Below, piece after piece: positions 24,876 to 32,703 of a stretch of DNA of 64,000 bases (its first letter is position 1; the number at the start of each line of letters is the position of its first letter). Position numbers and translations under genes: made by a program. Below the pieces are notes generated by a model. The model was not told the origin of the DNA. It ran no database searches and saw nothing but the letters and a program-made list of their open reading frames with translations. Origin of the DNA: Cohnella lubricantis (GTDB taxonomy: Bacteria; Bacillota; Bacilli; Paenibacillales; Paenibacillaceae); assembly GCF_014212015.1 (NCBI RefSeq), contig NZ_JACJVN010000012.1, positions 20,558 through 84,557 of the forward strand, read 5' to 3'.

Positions 24876-27185
24876 TTACAGATAAGGGCTCTCGTGCTTG
24901 GCTTTGAGCATGTTCCAGCGGCGTTCGATCTCCGCCTCGAACTCCTGAAGAAGCTCCGCGTTCTCGGGCTTCGCCAGATGCCGCGTCTTGCCCATCAGCT
25001 TCAGCCATTCGAGCATCGGGACCCGCTTGCCCTTCTCTTCCGGATTGTAAGTGATGTTCGTAAGCCCGCGCTCCACTTCGTACAGCGGGAAGAAGCACGT
25101 ATTCACCGCGTAATCGATAATGGTGGAGCCGTCCTTGTCCTCGGACAGCCAATTGAGCGGACAGGTGATCAATATTTTCCCATAGACGAGTCCGACGTTC
25201 TGCGCGTACCACTGGGCTTTGGCCGCCTTCCGCAGCAGATCCGGCGCGAACGCTTCGCTGCCCGTGAACACGTACGGAATGTTCGTCGCTGCCATGATCT
25301 GCGCCGTGTCCTTGTGGTGGAACACCTTGCCGGTCTGCGCTTTGCCGACGTTCGACGTCGATGTGCGGTGGCCGAGCGGCGTCGAGTAAGACAGCTGCGC
25401 GCCGGTGTTCATGTAGCCCTCGTTGTCGTATTCGAGAATAATCATCCTGTGGCCTCGCAGCGCCGCGCCGATCGCCGGTCCCATGCCGATGTCCATGCCC
25501 CCGTCGCCGGTGATCATGACGAACGTGAAGTCGTCCTTCAGCCCGAGATGGTCGAGCTCGCCGCGCCGCTTCCGCTCGTGGAACATCTCGACGACGCCGG
25601 ACAGCGTGGCCGCGCCGTTCTGGAACAGATTGTGGATATACGTCGCCTTGTGAGCGGAGTAAGGATAGCCCGTCGTGACGACCATTGCGCAGCCTGTCTG
25701 GAACAGCGCGACGATGTCGCCTTCGATGCCTTTGAAGAACAGCTCCAGTCCGGAGAAAATGCCGCAGCCCGGACAAGCGCCGTGACCCGGCGCGATCCGC
25801 TTCGGCTTCTTCGTCAGCGCCCGCAGCGGCGGGACACGCACGTTCACCTTGCCCGTCGTCTCGTCGGGCGTGACGGTAATCAGCCCCGTCTTCAGATCCT
25901 CGTAGCGCATCGGCTCGAGCACGCGCTTCGGCGCCTTCGCCGGATCGCCCGGCGTATGGCCGTGGTAATCGAACGGCTTCTCCACGAAGCCCTTCTCGGC
26001 GGCTTCGATCGCATACTCGAACAGCTTAAAGCCGTCCTCGGCGTAGAAGTCCTTGCCGCCCAGGCCATAGATCCGGCTGACGACCAGCGTCTCCGTATTG
26101 CCGTAAGTTTGCAGCGCCGCTTTCACTTCGATTGTCATATTGCCGCCGTGTCCGCCGTACGAATCCGCGCGGTCGCCGATCGTGACAGCCTTCACGCCCT
26201 TCAACGCTTCGGCGATCGCCTTCGCCGGGAAGGGACGGATCAAGTTCGGCGAGATCGCCCCCGCCTTCACGCCTTGCTCGCGCAATTGGTCGACGACGTC
26301 CTTGACGATCTCGGCGGACGAGTTCAGCAGGAAGACGGCCGCTTCGGCGTCCTCCATCCGATACAGATCCAGCACCGGGTAATCCCGTCCGGTCAGTGCG
26401 GCGTATTCCTGGCGAATCCGGTCATAGACGCCTTCCGCCCGATACATCGCCATCGACTGCTGATAGCAGTTGTTGATATAGTCCGGCTCGTTCATGTACG
26501 GTCCCACTGTAATCGGATTGTCGCGGTCGAGCACATGCGCGAACCCTTCCGGCGGCTTCTCGCCGACGAACGCGTGCACGTCCTCGCGCTTCGCGAACGT
26601 CATCACCCGCCGCTTCTGATGGCTCGTGAAGTAACCGTCGGAGGCCACCAGCACCGGCAGCCGCACCTCGGGATCCTCCGCCAGCTTCAGCGCAATGATG
26701 TTCATGTCATACACCGCTTGCGGATCGCGGCACAGCACGATTGGCCATCCGGTATTCAGCGCGAAGTACAGATCCGAATGGTCGCCATGAATGTCGAGCG
26801 GTCCCGACACCGAGCGGCAGACGAGATTCATCACCATCGGGAAGCGCGTGCCGGATTGTACCGGCATCTGCTCCAGCATGTACAGATAGCCGTTCGCGCT
26901 CGTCGCGTTGAAGACGCGGCCGCCGCCGGTCGATGCGCCATAGCAGACGCCGGCGGAACCGTGTTCCCCGTCCGCCGGGATGAGCACGATGTCGTGCTGG
27001 CCGTTCGCCTTCATCAGATCGAGGAATTGCGCGACCTCCGTCGAAGGCGAGATCGGGAAGTAGCCCATAATGTGATAATTGATCTGATGCGCCGCATACG
27101 CCGCCATCTCGTTGCCGGATTCATAGACGACGCGCTGCTCTACGGTGCCTTGTAATCCTTGCTCCTTGCGATAATCAATGGCCAT
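24876..27185 (-). CDS. 2-oxoacid:ferredoxin oxidoreductase, fused alpha-beta subunits
   Basis: A 769-residue fusion. Residues about 25-430 form the alpha subunit (pyrimidine-binding domain with GYFPISPSTEVAQF and the transketolase C-terminal-like region). Residues about 480-769 form the thiamine-diphosphate beta subunit: GACPGCGIFSG carries cluster-binding cysteines, and ITGDGGMDIGMG with DNEGYMN is the TPP-Mg motif. With the gamma-delta gene upstream it oxidatively decarboxylates a 2-oxoacid to acyl-CoA while reducing ferredoxin. Pyruvate is the likeliest substrate, but 2-oxoglutarate or branched-chain 2-oxoacids cannot be excluded. AAGGGTGGG precedes the ATG. Confidence 0.87.
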   Translation of the reverse strand: MAIDYRKEQGLQGTVEQRVVYESGNEMAAYAAHQINYHIMGYFPISPSTEVAQFLDLMKANGQHDIVLIPADGEHGSAGVCYGASTGGGRVFNATSANGYLYMLEQMPVQSGTRFPMVMNLVCRSVSGPLDIHGDHSDLYFALNTGWPIVLCRDPQAVYDMNIIALKLAEDPEVRLPVLVASDGYFTSHQKRRVMTFAKREDVHAFVGEKPPEGFAHVLDRDNPITVGPYMNEPDYINNCYQQSMAMYRAEGVYDRIRQEYAALTGRDYPVLDLYRMEDAEAAVFLLNSSAEIVKDVVDQLREQGVKAGAISPNLIRPFPAKAIAEALKGVKAVTIGDRADSYGGHGGNMTIEVKAALQTYGNTETLVVSRIYGLGGKDFYAEDGFKLFEYAIEAAEKGFVEKPFDYHGHTPGDPAKAPKRVLEPMRYEDLKTGLITVTPDETTGKVNVRVPPLRALTKKPKRIAPGHGACPGCGIFSGLELFFKGIEGDIVALFQTGCAMVVTTGYPYSAHKATYIHNLFQNGAATLSGVVEMFHERKRRGELDHLGLKDDFTFVMITGDGGMDIGMGPAIGAALRGHRMIILEYDNEGYMNTGAQLSYSTPLGHRTSTSNVGKAQTGKVFHHKDTAQIMAATNIPYVFTGSEAFAPDLLRKAAKAQWYAQNVGLVYGKILITCPLNWLSEDKDGSTIIDYAVNTCFFPLYEVERGLTNITYNPEEKGKRVPMLEWLKLMGKTRHLAKPENAELLQEFEAEIERRWNMLKAKHESPYL

Positions 27186-27312
27186 AGTCCATTACCCACC
27201 CTTCTTCCGTATCTTCGATAACGAGATTCGGACCGTCTGGACGGCGCGGGGGTATTGTTGCATGTAGGAGTGTGTTCGCTGGTACGCCGCTGTGCGGTCT
27301 GAAGCGAGCTGA

Positions 27313-28317
27313 TTACGTCGCCAACCGGAACCGATGCGGCGTCCGGTGTCCGTCCGCGTAGCCGTCAACTTCCAGCTCGGAAGACAGCGCGTCGGTCGGG
27401 CATGCCTGCACGCACTTGAGGCAGCCCTTGCAATATTGATAGTCGATCCCCTGCAGGAACATCTGGGGACGTCCCTTCTTGTCCGGCTGCTCATCCCAGA
27501 CGAAGCAGAAGTCCGGACAGACATTGTCGCAGGCGGCGCAGTGAATGCATTTCTCCTCCGCGAAGTGCGGCAGCCGCCCCGCGCGCGAGATGCTGAGGTC
27601 TTTGAGAATGCTGTTGCCAGGGTTCACGATCAGGCCGCCGAGAGGCTGCGTCTCGTACCCGAGCACGGGGGTGTCCATCCGCACGAAGGAAGGCATCGTA
27701 TCCCCTTCGGGCAGCTCGAACGATTGGAAGTGCACCTCTTGATAGCCCCGTTCGAATGTGCTGAGCGCCGGCTGCACCGCGAGCGGGTACTTCTTCTCCA
27801 GCGACTTGCGTATGACGCCCTTCATGAATTCCGGATCCAGGAAATCACACAATCGGAACAGCCCGCCGAGCATCGCCATGTTCACCCGGTTGTTCTCCTC
27901 CAAGGCAATGCCCGTGGCGTCGACGACGGCGATGGTGCCGCTCTTCAGCTTGAGCAGCGACTTGAGCTCTTCGGGGGACTTCTTGGAGTTGACGAGGACA
28001 ATCGAGTCCTCATACATGCCGGAGATAACGTTGACGGTGCGGGACAGGTTCTCGTGGAAAATGCCGATGACATGCGGTCGTTCGACGGGCGAGGTGTCGC
28101 GGATCAGAACATTGATGTCGCAGAAGCGGATGTGCGCTTTGACGGGAGAGCCTTTCTTCTCGGAGCCGTAGGAGCTGAAGCTGACACCGTTAAGCCCGGC
28201 GCCCATGACGCCGGCTTCCGCCAGCATTTTCCCCGCTAAGTTGGCGCCGAGACCGCCGATTGATTCCAAGCGAAGTTCAAAGAAGCCGAGCTCATTCACT
28301 TTAGGCAATGTGACCAT
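27313..28317 (-). CDS. 2-oxoacid:ferredoxin oxidoreductase, fused gamma-delta subunits
   Basis: A 334-residue fusion of the gamma subunit (about 10-190, ESIGGLGANLAGKML) and a ferredoxin-like delta part with two [4Fe-4S] motifs: CIHCAACDNVC (plus Cys of PDFC) and CKGCLKCVQACP, near 265-315. It passes electrons from the thiamine site to ferredoxin. The frame is open to 28536 but crosses the preceding terminator, so ATG 28317 is chosen; AAGGGGAT lies about 12 nt upstream. It is first gene of the operon; 127 bp without an ORF separate it from the alpha-beta gene. Confidence 0.86.
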   Translation of the reverse strand: MVTLPKVNELGFFELRLESIGGLGANLAGKMLAEAGVMGAGLNGVSFSSYGSEKKGSPVKAHIRFCDINVLIRDTSPVERPHVIGIFHENLSRTVNVISGMYEDSIVLVNSKKSPEELKSLLKLKSGTIAVVDATGIALEENNRVNMAMLGGLFRLCDFLDPEFMKGVIRKSLEKKYPLAVQPALSTFERGYQEVHFQSFELPEGDTMPSFVRMDTPVLGYETQPLGGLIVNPGNSILKDLSISRAGRLPHFAEEKCIHCAACDNVCPDFCFVWDEQPDKKGRPQMFLQGIDYQYCKGCLKCVQACPTDALSSELEVDGYADGHRTPHRFRLAT

Positions 28318-28443
28318 GTGCTGTCCGATCCCCTTTCGCATCGATTGAGATGACCAAGCCGGAGAGTATGCAGCGAACATGATGCAAATATGGTTAGATT
28401 TCGCCATCGTCCCGCCGTTTCCTGCCAAAGAAATCCATTTCTG

Positions 28444-28457
28444 AGAAAACGCTTTCG
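28444..28457. promoter_or_regulatory. Candidate catabolite-response (cre) site
   Basis: AGAAAACGCTTTCG matches the palindromic CcpA consensus TGWNANCGNTNWCA at every defined position except the two outermost. It lies about 130 bp upstream of the gamma-delta start, between the SDR terminator and the gene. Carbon control of the operon is an inference. Confidence 0.4.
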
Positions 28458-28501
28458 ATTCATTCGCATCGGCATGGCTCGGCGAGACGGCAGACGTCAA
28501 G

Positions 28502-28549
28502 AAAAAACCGCCATCCCAATGTCCTGATAAGAACATTGTATGACGGTTT
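28502..28549 (-). terminator. Terminator after the SDR gene
   Basis: On the minus strand AAACCGTCAT...ACAATGT pairs with ACATTG...ATGGCGGTTT, followed by TTTTTTC (28507-28501). It separates the SDR gene from the oxidoreductase operon. Confidence 0.87.
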
Positions 28550-28591
28550 GGCTCTCCGATTGCAGGCAGAGTTGACTCTTCCTTGAATCCG

Positions 28592-29338
28592 CTATTCGAC
28601 GTAGATCATCTTGCGGGTCATGCCGCCGTCAACGGTCAAGTTGATGCCTGTCACGAAGTTGTTCTTCGGGTCGGTCAAGTAGAAGCATGCCCGCACAATA
28701 TCCTCCGGCATGCCGACGCGTCCCGCCGGGTGCTGGCTATGATCCTCCGGCTTCAGCGCGGTGTAGTCGCCTGTCTCAATCCAGCCTGGGCTGATCGCGT
28801 TGACGCGAATCCGGTCGGCCCCAAGCGATAGCGCCAGCGCATGCGTCAGCGACGCGATGCCGCCTTTGGATGCAGCATATGCTTCGGAATTCGGCTCGGA
28901 TTGCAGATGGCGCGTCGAGGAGAGATTGACGATCGAGCCGCCTCTGCCCTGCCGCTTCATCACCTTGGCCGCTTCGCGGGAACAGAGGAACGTGCCGCGA
29001 AGGTTAACGTTCAGGACGCTGTCCCATTCATCGAGGCTCAGCTCCAGAGGCGGCTTCCAAATACCGAGACCGGCGTTGTTGATCAAGATGTCGACGCCGC
29101 CGAATGTATCCACGGCGGCCGCCATGATGCGCGCCGCAGATTCCGGCTCGCTCAGATCAGCGCCGAAGAACCTCGTTCGCCCGCCTTCCTGCTCTAAACT
29201 TCTCGCCAACGCCTCGCCGGTCTCGCCGGGCAGGTCGGTCAGCAGCACCGAAGCGCCGTTCTCCGCGTAGGCGCGGGACAAGGCACGGCCGATTCCGCCG
29301 GCCGCGCCGGTAATGACCACCGTTAGATCGCCGAACAT
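28592..29338 (-). CDS. Short-chain dehydrogenase/reductase
   Basis: A 248-residue classical SDR. TGAAGGIG (10-17) binds the cofactor, NNAG is near 87-90, the catalytic Ser is in NLSSTRH, and Tyr-Lys in YAASKGG near 154-158. LTDLPG places an Asp after the second strand, which favours NAD(H) over NADP(H). The C-terminal DGGMTRKMIYVE is slightly extended. The substrate is unknown. It starts 9 bp after the MOSC gene and has its own terminator. Confidence 0.88.
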   Translation of the reverse strand: MFGDLTVVITGAAGGIGRALSRAYAENGASVLLTDLPGETGEALARSLEQEGGRTRFFGADLSEPESAARIMAAAVDTFGGVDILINNAGLGIWKPPLELSLDEWDSVLNVNLRGTFLCSREAAKVMKRQGRGGSIVNLSSTRHLQSEPNSEAYAASKGGIASLTHALALSLGADRIRVNAISPGWIETGDYTALKPEDHSQHPAGRVGMPEDIVRACFYLTDPKNNFVTGINLTVDGGMTRKMIYVE

Positions 29339-29347
29339 GGATTAAGA

Positions 29348-30028
29348 TCACCCTTCCGCTTCCCATTTCGCCAGCCGGCGCTCCAGTGTGCCGCGCCAGC
29401 TGTCGGCCAGCGCATCCACAGCGAGCAGCCGCCGGATGCCTTCCGCATCGTTCTTGTCGAAGTGCATGATCCGATTGGCTTCCTTCACGGACACCCGCGC
29501 CGGATGCCGCTCCGCCAGCGTGATGTCGCCAGCGCTGACGATGCCGGGCTCCAGCACTCGGAAGTAGAAGCCGGACGCACCTGACTGCGTGACAAGCGCG
29601 GGCAGCTCGTCCAGCCCCCACTTCATCGCCAGCTTCCAGCACGGCACGCGAGGCTGGCTCACCTGCAGCTTCACCGATCCGACTGCGAAGACGTCCCCGA
29701 TATGAACGCTCTCTTCCGTTAAGCCGGCGACGGTGAAGTTCTCCCCGAATGCTCCCAACGGTAAGCTCCGTTCCAGCACGCGCTCCCAGCGGGCATAATG
29801 CTCATGGCTGTACACGCAGACCGCCTTGTCCGGACCGCCGTGATTCACTTGGTCCGCTTGGTCGTCGCCTTCAAGACCGGTTAAGCCGAGTCTTACAGGC
29901 ACGTCCGACGGCTGCTTGAAAATGCCAGACTTCGCTTCTTTGCCCTTGTACATCGCTGACTGCGGTATACCCGTATTAACCGCCAGCAGCCTCGGCTCCA
30001 TGGCTATCTTCTCCGTCGTTCTCGTCAT
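29348..30028 (-). CDS. MOSC-domain protein, YiiM-like
   Basis: A 226-residue MOSC-domain protein of the YiiM type. HGGPDKAVCVYSHEHY (about 62-77), FGENFTV (about 92-98) and QPRVPCWKLAMK, whose Cys is the conserved sulfur-carrying residue, are diagnostic. Members handle sulfur for molybdenum-cofactor enzymes or reduce N-hydroxylated purines with partners. I chose ATG 30028, which has GGGGAAG 6 nt upstream, over an open frame to 30067. It is followed 9 bp later by the SDR gene. Confidence 0.85.
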   Translation of the reverse strand: MTRTTEKIAMEPRLLAVNTGIPQSAMYKGKEAKSGIFKQPSDVPVRLGLTGLEGDDQADQVNHGGPDKAVCVYSHEHYARWERVLERSLPLGAFGENFTVAGLTEESVHIGDVFAVGSVKLQVSQPRVPCWKLAMKWGLDELPALVTQSGASGFYFRVLEPGIVSAGDITLAERHPARVSVKEANRIMHFDKNDAEGIRRLLAVDALADSWRGTLERRLAKWEAEG

Positions 30029-30146
30029 GGCTTCTTCCCCATTCCTTCCCATTTCGCTTCCGCGCATACGTCTGACGGCCTTGCTTCACGCTATACCCGA
30101 GCCCATTCCGGTGCGCTCTACATTCTAATAGTCGGGGAGGCCGCTT

Positions 30147-30281
30147 ATGACCACATCCAAACGACGCCGCGAGAACGCTTGGAAGATGCGCAAGCAAACC
30201 CAGCAGCCTCATGGCAAGATCTCGTCGCTCCATCAGCTGGCGGAGAACACTGCCGACAATCCATCGGACACTACGCCTTAA
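30147..30281 (+). CDS. Small basic protein, 44 residues
   Basis: A short frame: ATG 30147 with a strong ribosome site GGGGAGG (30134-30140) 6 nt upstream, stop TAA at 30279-30281. The product starts TTSKRRRENAWKMRKQTQQ, is basic in its first half and polar and acidic at the end. I do not recognise it. The gene is divergent from the MOSC gene, and a GC-rich hairpin (30348-30385) lies downstream. The ribosome site is the main argument for it. Confidence 0.5.
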   Translation: MTTSKRRRENAWKMRKQTQQPHGKISSLHQLAENTADNPSDTTP

Positions 30282-30347
30282 CGCTTCTCTGCCAGCTGGA
30301 ACGCCTGATTGGGCATGTCACTTCAGTAAAATGCTAGGCCTGAGCAG

Positions 30348-30385
30348 CGCCCAGCGTTCGCCGGCAATGGCCGGGAAGCTGGGCG
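30348..30385. terminator. GC-rich hairpin between convergent genes
   Basis: CGCCCAGC (30348-30355) pairs with GCTGGGCG (30378-30385), and an inner CCGGC/GGCCGG stem extends it. No clear T tract follows on either strand, so factor-independent termination would be weak. Confidence 0.4.
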
Positions 30386-30489
30386 TTGTCAGATGATGCC
30401 CGGGCGTAGCTAGCTGTGTTGCGATGTAGCGGTATTGCTGCTCAGTTTAGCTTAGCTCTTGCATACTTCAAGCGCTACGCGGATGGGGC

Positions 30490-31221
30490 TCAGGAGAGCC
30501 GCATCTTCTCCGCCAAGGTCAGCCTGCGTCCGCGCACATCCAGGATGAGGCGGCCGTCGTCCAGCCCCCAGATCTGGTCGGCGAACTTCTCGGCCAGCTC
30601 CAGTCGATGCAGGGCGACGACGACCGTTGTGCCGCGCTCCTGGCACAGCTTCTTCAGCATCGCCATAATCTCCTCCGCCGAGTGCGGGTCAAGGCCCGAT
30701 ACCGGCTCGTCCGCCACGAGCAGCTCCGCGCCGTGCGCGATCGCCCTGGCGACGGCAACCCGTTGGCGTTCGCCGCCGCTCATCTTCTCGACCGGCTGCT
30801 TCTTGGCGGAATCGAGCAGGCCGACCGCTTCGAGCGTATCCATCGCATCCATATAATCGTCATTGCGCACCATGCCGGTCATCCGCCGCAGCCAGGACAC
30901 TTGTCCGATCGCGCCGATGAGGACATTCTTAAGCGCCGTCTTCTTCTCATGCAGAATCGGCTTCTGCTCCAGATAGGCGATCTTGCGGCGAACCTTCAAC
31001 CGAACGAGCGGTCCGCCTTTGATCAGATCCTTGCCGTCGAACCGGTATTCCCCTTGAGCCCATGGCTCCTTCAACGCCAAGCAGCGAAGCAGCGTCGACT
31101 TGCCGCTCCCGCTTGTGCCGACGACCGCCGTGAACGTTCCGGGCGCCAGCTGTCCATGAATGTCTTGAAGCACCGATTTGCCCTGCGGAAGTTTGCGGGT
31201 CAATCCCGATATCGTTATCAT
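30490..31221 (-). CDS. Orphan ABC ATPase, PhnC-like
   Basis: A 243-residue ABC ATPase. Walker A GTSGSGKST (36-44), Q-loop in YLEQKPIL, signature MSGGERQRVAVAR near 145-157, Walker B LLVADEPVSGLD, and His of VVALHRLE. The insert NVLIGAIGQVSWLRRMTGM before the signature is typical of phosphonate-importer ATPases (PhnC). No permease or binding protein is in the window, so it either works with subunits encoded elsewhere or has another role. Directly upstream is the divergent LexA-box gene. Confidence 0.83.
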   Translation of the reverse strand: MITISGLTRKLPQGKSVLQDIHGQLAPGTFTAVVGTSGSGKSTLLRCLALKEPWAQGEYRFDGKDLIKGGPLVRLKVRRKIAYLEQKPILHEKKTALKNVLIGAIGQVSWLRRMTGMVRNDDYMDAMDTLEAVGLLDSAKKQPVEKMSGGERQRVAVARAIAHGAELLVADEPVSGLDPHSAEEIMAMLKKLCQERGTTVVVALHRLELAEKFADQIWGLDDGRLILDVRGRRLTLAEKMRLS

Positions 31222-31300
31222 CGCACTCCGGCTCCTTATCGACTCGCAGCTCTAAATTATAATTTCTATTCTAAATTAGTTTATTGTATTCCGGAATACC

Positions 31301-31349
31301 TTTCCATACGAACGAATGTTTGCTATAATGAGAACGAGAACACCTGTTC
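31301..31349 (+). promoter_or_regulatory. Promoter with two LexA-like (SOS) boxes
   Basis: -35 TTTCCA (31301-31306), 17-bp spacer, extended -10 TG-C-TATAAT (TATAAT 31324-31329). Between them lies CGAACGAATGTTTG (31309-31322), a perfect match to the B. subtilis LexA/DinR consensus CGAACRNRYGTTYG. A second core, GAACACCTGTTC (31338-31349), fits GAAC-N4-GTTC just downstream of the start region; centres are 28 bp apart. Both placements would block RNA polymerase. This predicts DNA-damage induction of the gene at 31379. Confidence 0.8.
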
Positions 31350-31378
31350 CGATTATTCTGAAGATGAGGTGGATTGGG

Positions 31379-31609
31379 ATGGCGAACTGCGAACACTTCC
31401 GATTTGTGGAACCTTCCAGGGGAGCCCGCCCGTCAAGAGATCTAACCTTCAAATTCTACAACGACGGGAAGCTCATTATCATGGACAACGATTCCGGACA
31501 TACGATAAGCCCCCGCGAGTTAAGCGGGGGCAGCTACGACTTCTACGTGAGGCAGCGCATTGCGTTCATTAAGCGGGACTTGGCGGCTAAGCGGGCGAAG
31601 TACGCTTAA
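31379..31609 (+). CDS. Small protein under a predicted SOS promoter, unknown function
   Basis: A 76-residue soluble protein that I do not recognise. The N-terminus ANCEHFRFVEP is followed by a probable beta hairpin (DLTFKFYNDGKLIIMDNDSG) and a basic C-terminal helix (VRQRIAFIKRDLAAKRAKYA). It has no membrane segment, unlike YneA-type division inhibitors. ATG 31379 has GAGGTGG 7 nt upstream; upstream in-frame ATGs at 31316 and after lie on the LexA boxes. It ends 1 bp from the convergent small gene at 31611. Confidence 0.75.
   Translation: MANCEHFRFVEPSRGARPSRDLTFKFYNDGKLIIMDNDSGHTISPRELSGGSYDFYVRQRIAFIKRDLAAKRAKYA
31507..31530 (-). terminator. Inverted repeat inside the 76-residue gene
   Basis: GCCCCCGC and GCGGGGGC form a perfect 8-bp stem with a 7-nt loop, inside the plus-strand coding sequence. 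On the minus strand it lies about 85 bp after the stop of the 43-residue gene and is followed by TTATCG, so it could end that transcript. Weak T tract. Confidence 0.35.
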
Positions 31610-31610
31610 G

Positions 31611-31742
31611 TTAAGGCAGGTTCTTATTGATCTTATTTAAGCTCGGCGGCAGTCGGGACATCTTCCCCAGATGAATGGAATGGGATTCCGACTTGTTGCG
31701 GGAATGGTTCTGTTGGTCGTCGATTTTATTGCTCCTCGGCAT
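31611..31742 (-). CDS. Small polar protein, 43 residues
   Basis: ATG 31742 has AGGGGGTGA upstream (about 10 nt spacing) and the stop is at 31611-31613. The product begins PRSNKIDDQQNHSRNKSES and is rich in Asn, Ser, Lys and His without hydrophobic stretches; its size and composition recall minor small acid-soluble spore proteins, but I cannot match a family. It lies wholly antisense to the 3' region of the SOS-boxed gene, before that transcript's likely terminator at 31766. Confidence 0.5.
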   Translation of the reverse strand: MPRSNKIDDQQNHSRNKSESHSIHLGKMSRLPPSLNKINKNLP

Positions 31743-31765
31743 GGCGATCGATTCACCCCCTATGC

Positions 31766-31795
31766 CCTTCGCAGCGCTGCGAAGGCTTTTTCTTT
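31766..31795 (+). terminator. Plus-strand terminator beyond the 43-residue gene
   Basis: CCTTCGCAGC and GCTGCGAAGG (31766-31785) make a perfect 20-bp dyad followed by CTTTTTCTTTTC. It is the first good terminator after the gene ending at 31609, about 155 bp downstream, so that transcript would run antisense through the whole 43-residue gene. Confidence 0.75.
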
Positions 31796-31817
31796 TCAGC
31801 TTGCCACATCGCGCGCA

Positions 31818-31846
31818 TTTACAAACGTTATTTTCACAGCCATAAT
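31818..31846 (+). promoter_or_regulatory. Promoter of the HAD hydrolase gene
   Basis: -35 TTTACA (31818-31823) and -10 CATAAT (31841-31846) with a 17-bp spacer, 36 bp before the start at 31883. The ribosome site AAGGAG is at about 31868. Confidence 0.65.
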
Positions 31847-31882
31847 GTAGATTACAACTATTGGTTCAAGGAGTTCGAATGG

Positions 31883-32632
31883 ATGAAGCAGAATATTCTT
31901 TTTGATTTGGACGATACACTTATCTATTGCAACAAATATTTCAATCTCGTATCCGATCAATTCGCCGACATGATGACCGACTGGTTCTCGCCATTCGGCG
32001 TTACGCGCGAGGAGCTGGCGTCCAAGCATTTGGAGATCGACATTGCCGGCGTCAAGATTCACGGCTTCAAGAGCGATCACTTCCCGCAATCGTTCGTCGA
32101 GACGTACCGGTACTACAGCAAGCTGACGGGACGTTCGATGTCGCCGAAGGAAGAGAAGCTTCTGTGGGAATTGGGCATGAGCGTATACGATCACGAGGTC
32201 GAGCCTTACCCGGCGATGAACGAGACGCTCGATTCGCTGGTGCAGGACGGACATCAGCTGCACTTATATACGGGGGGCGACATTGCAGTCCAGCAGCGCA
32301 AGATCGAGCGGATGAATCTGGAACGTTACTTCCAGGATCGGATCTACATTCGCATGCACAAGAATACGGACGCGCTGAAGGGCATTCTGAACGACGGACG
32401 CTTTGACAAGAATCATACGTGGATGATCGGCAATTCACTGCGAACCGACGTGCTCCCCGCTCTCGAATGCGGCCTTCATGCGATCTACCTGAAGCGCGAG
32501 GACGAATGGAAGTTCAACATACTGAACGTTGACACACCGCCCCGCGGCGCCCTGCTAACGTTAACCGAGCTTGCGGATGTGCCTCCTGCCATCGACGAAT
32601 ATTTAGTTAAAGCGAAGGAACCCGGCGTTTGA
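31883..32632 (+). CDS. HAD-superfamily hydrolase
   Basis: A 249-residue HAD phosphatase-like protein. Motif I is LFDLDDTLIY (Asp8 nucleophile, Asp10 acid/base), motif II is LYTGGD near 125, and motif III/IV is WMIGNSLRTDVLPAL near 180. The helical cap (about 18-95) puts it in subfamily I. The substrate is unknown. Its last codons form one arm of the terminator. Confidence 0.85.
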   Translation: MKQNILFDLDDTLIYCNKYFNLVSDQFADMMTDWFSPFGVTREELASKHLEIDIAGVKIHGFKSDHFPQSFVETYRYYSKLTGRSMSPKEEKLLWELGMSVYDHEVEPYPAMNETLDSLVQDGHQLHLYTGGDIAVQQRKIERMNLERYFQDRIYIRMHKNTDALKGILNDGRFDKNHTWMIGNSLRTDVLPALECGLHAIYLKREDEWKFNILNVDTPPRGALLTLTELADVPPAIDEYLVKAKEPGV

Positions 32633-32653
32633 GTGCGCGGGTTCCTTCGTTTT
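32613..32653 (+). terminator. Terminator overlapping the end of the HAD gene
   Basis: CGAAGGAACCCG (32613-32624) pairs with CGGGTTCCTTCG (32638-32649), followed by TTTT. The stem starts 20 bp before the stop codon. Confidence 0.85.
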
Positions 32654-32703
32654 GCTTCCGTGATCTTGAGTTGCTTAGGCGTTCAACGCCTCTCCTGATG
32701 TCA

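Noticed and set aside
24570..27155. 861-residue plus-strand open frame opposite the alpha-beta oxidoreductase gene
   Set aside because: Mirror frame of a GC-rich gene, rich in Arg, His and Leu with no family; the minus-strand product has full motifs.
28318..28536. N-terminal extension of the gamma-delta oxidoreductase subunit
   Set aside because: It reads through the terminator of the SDR gene; no homologous start is expected there.
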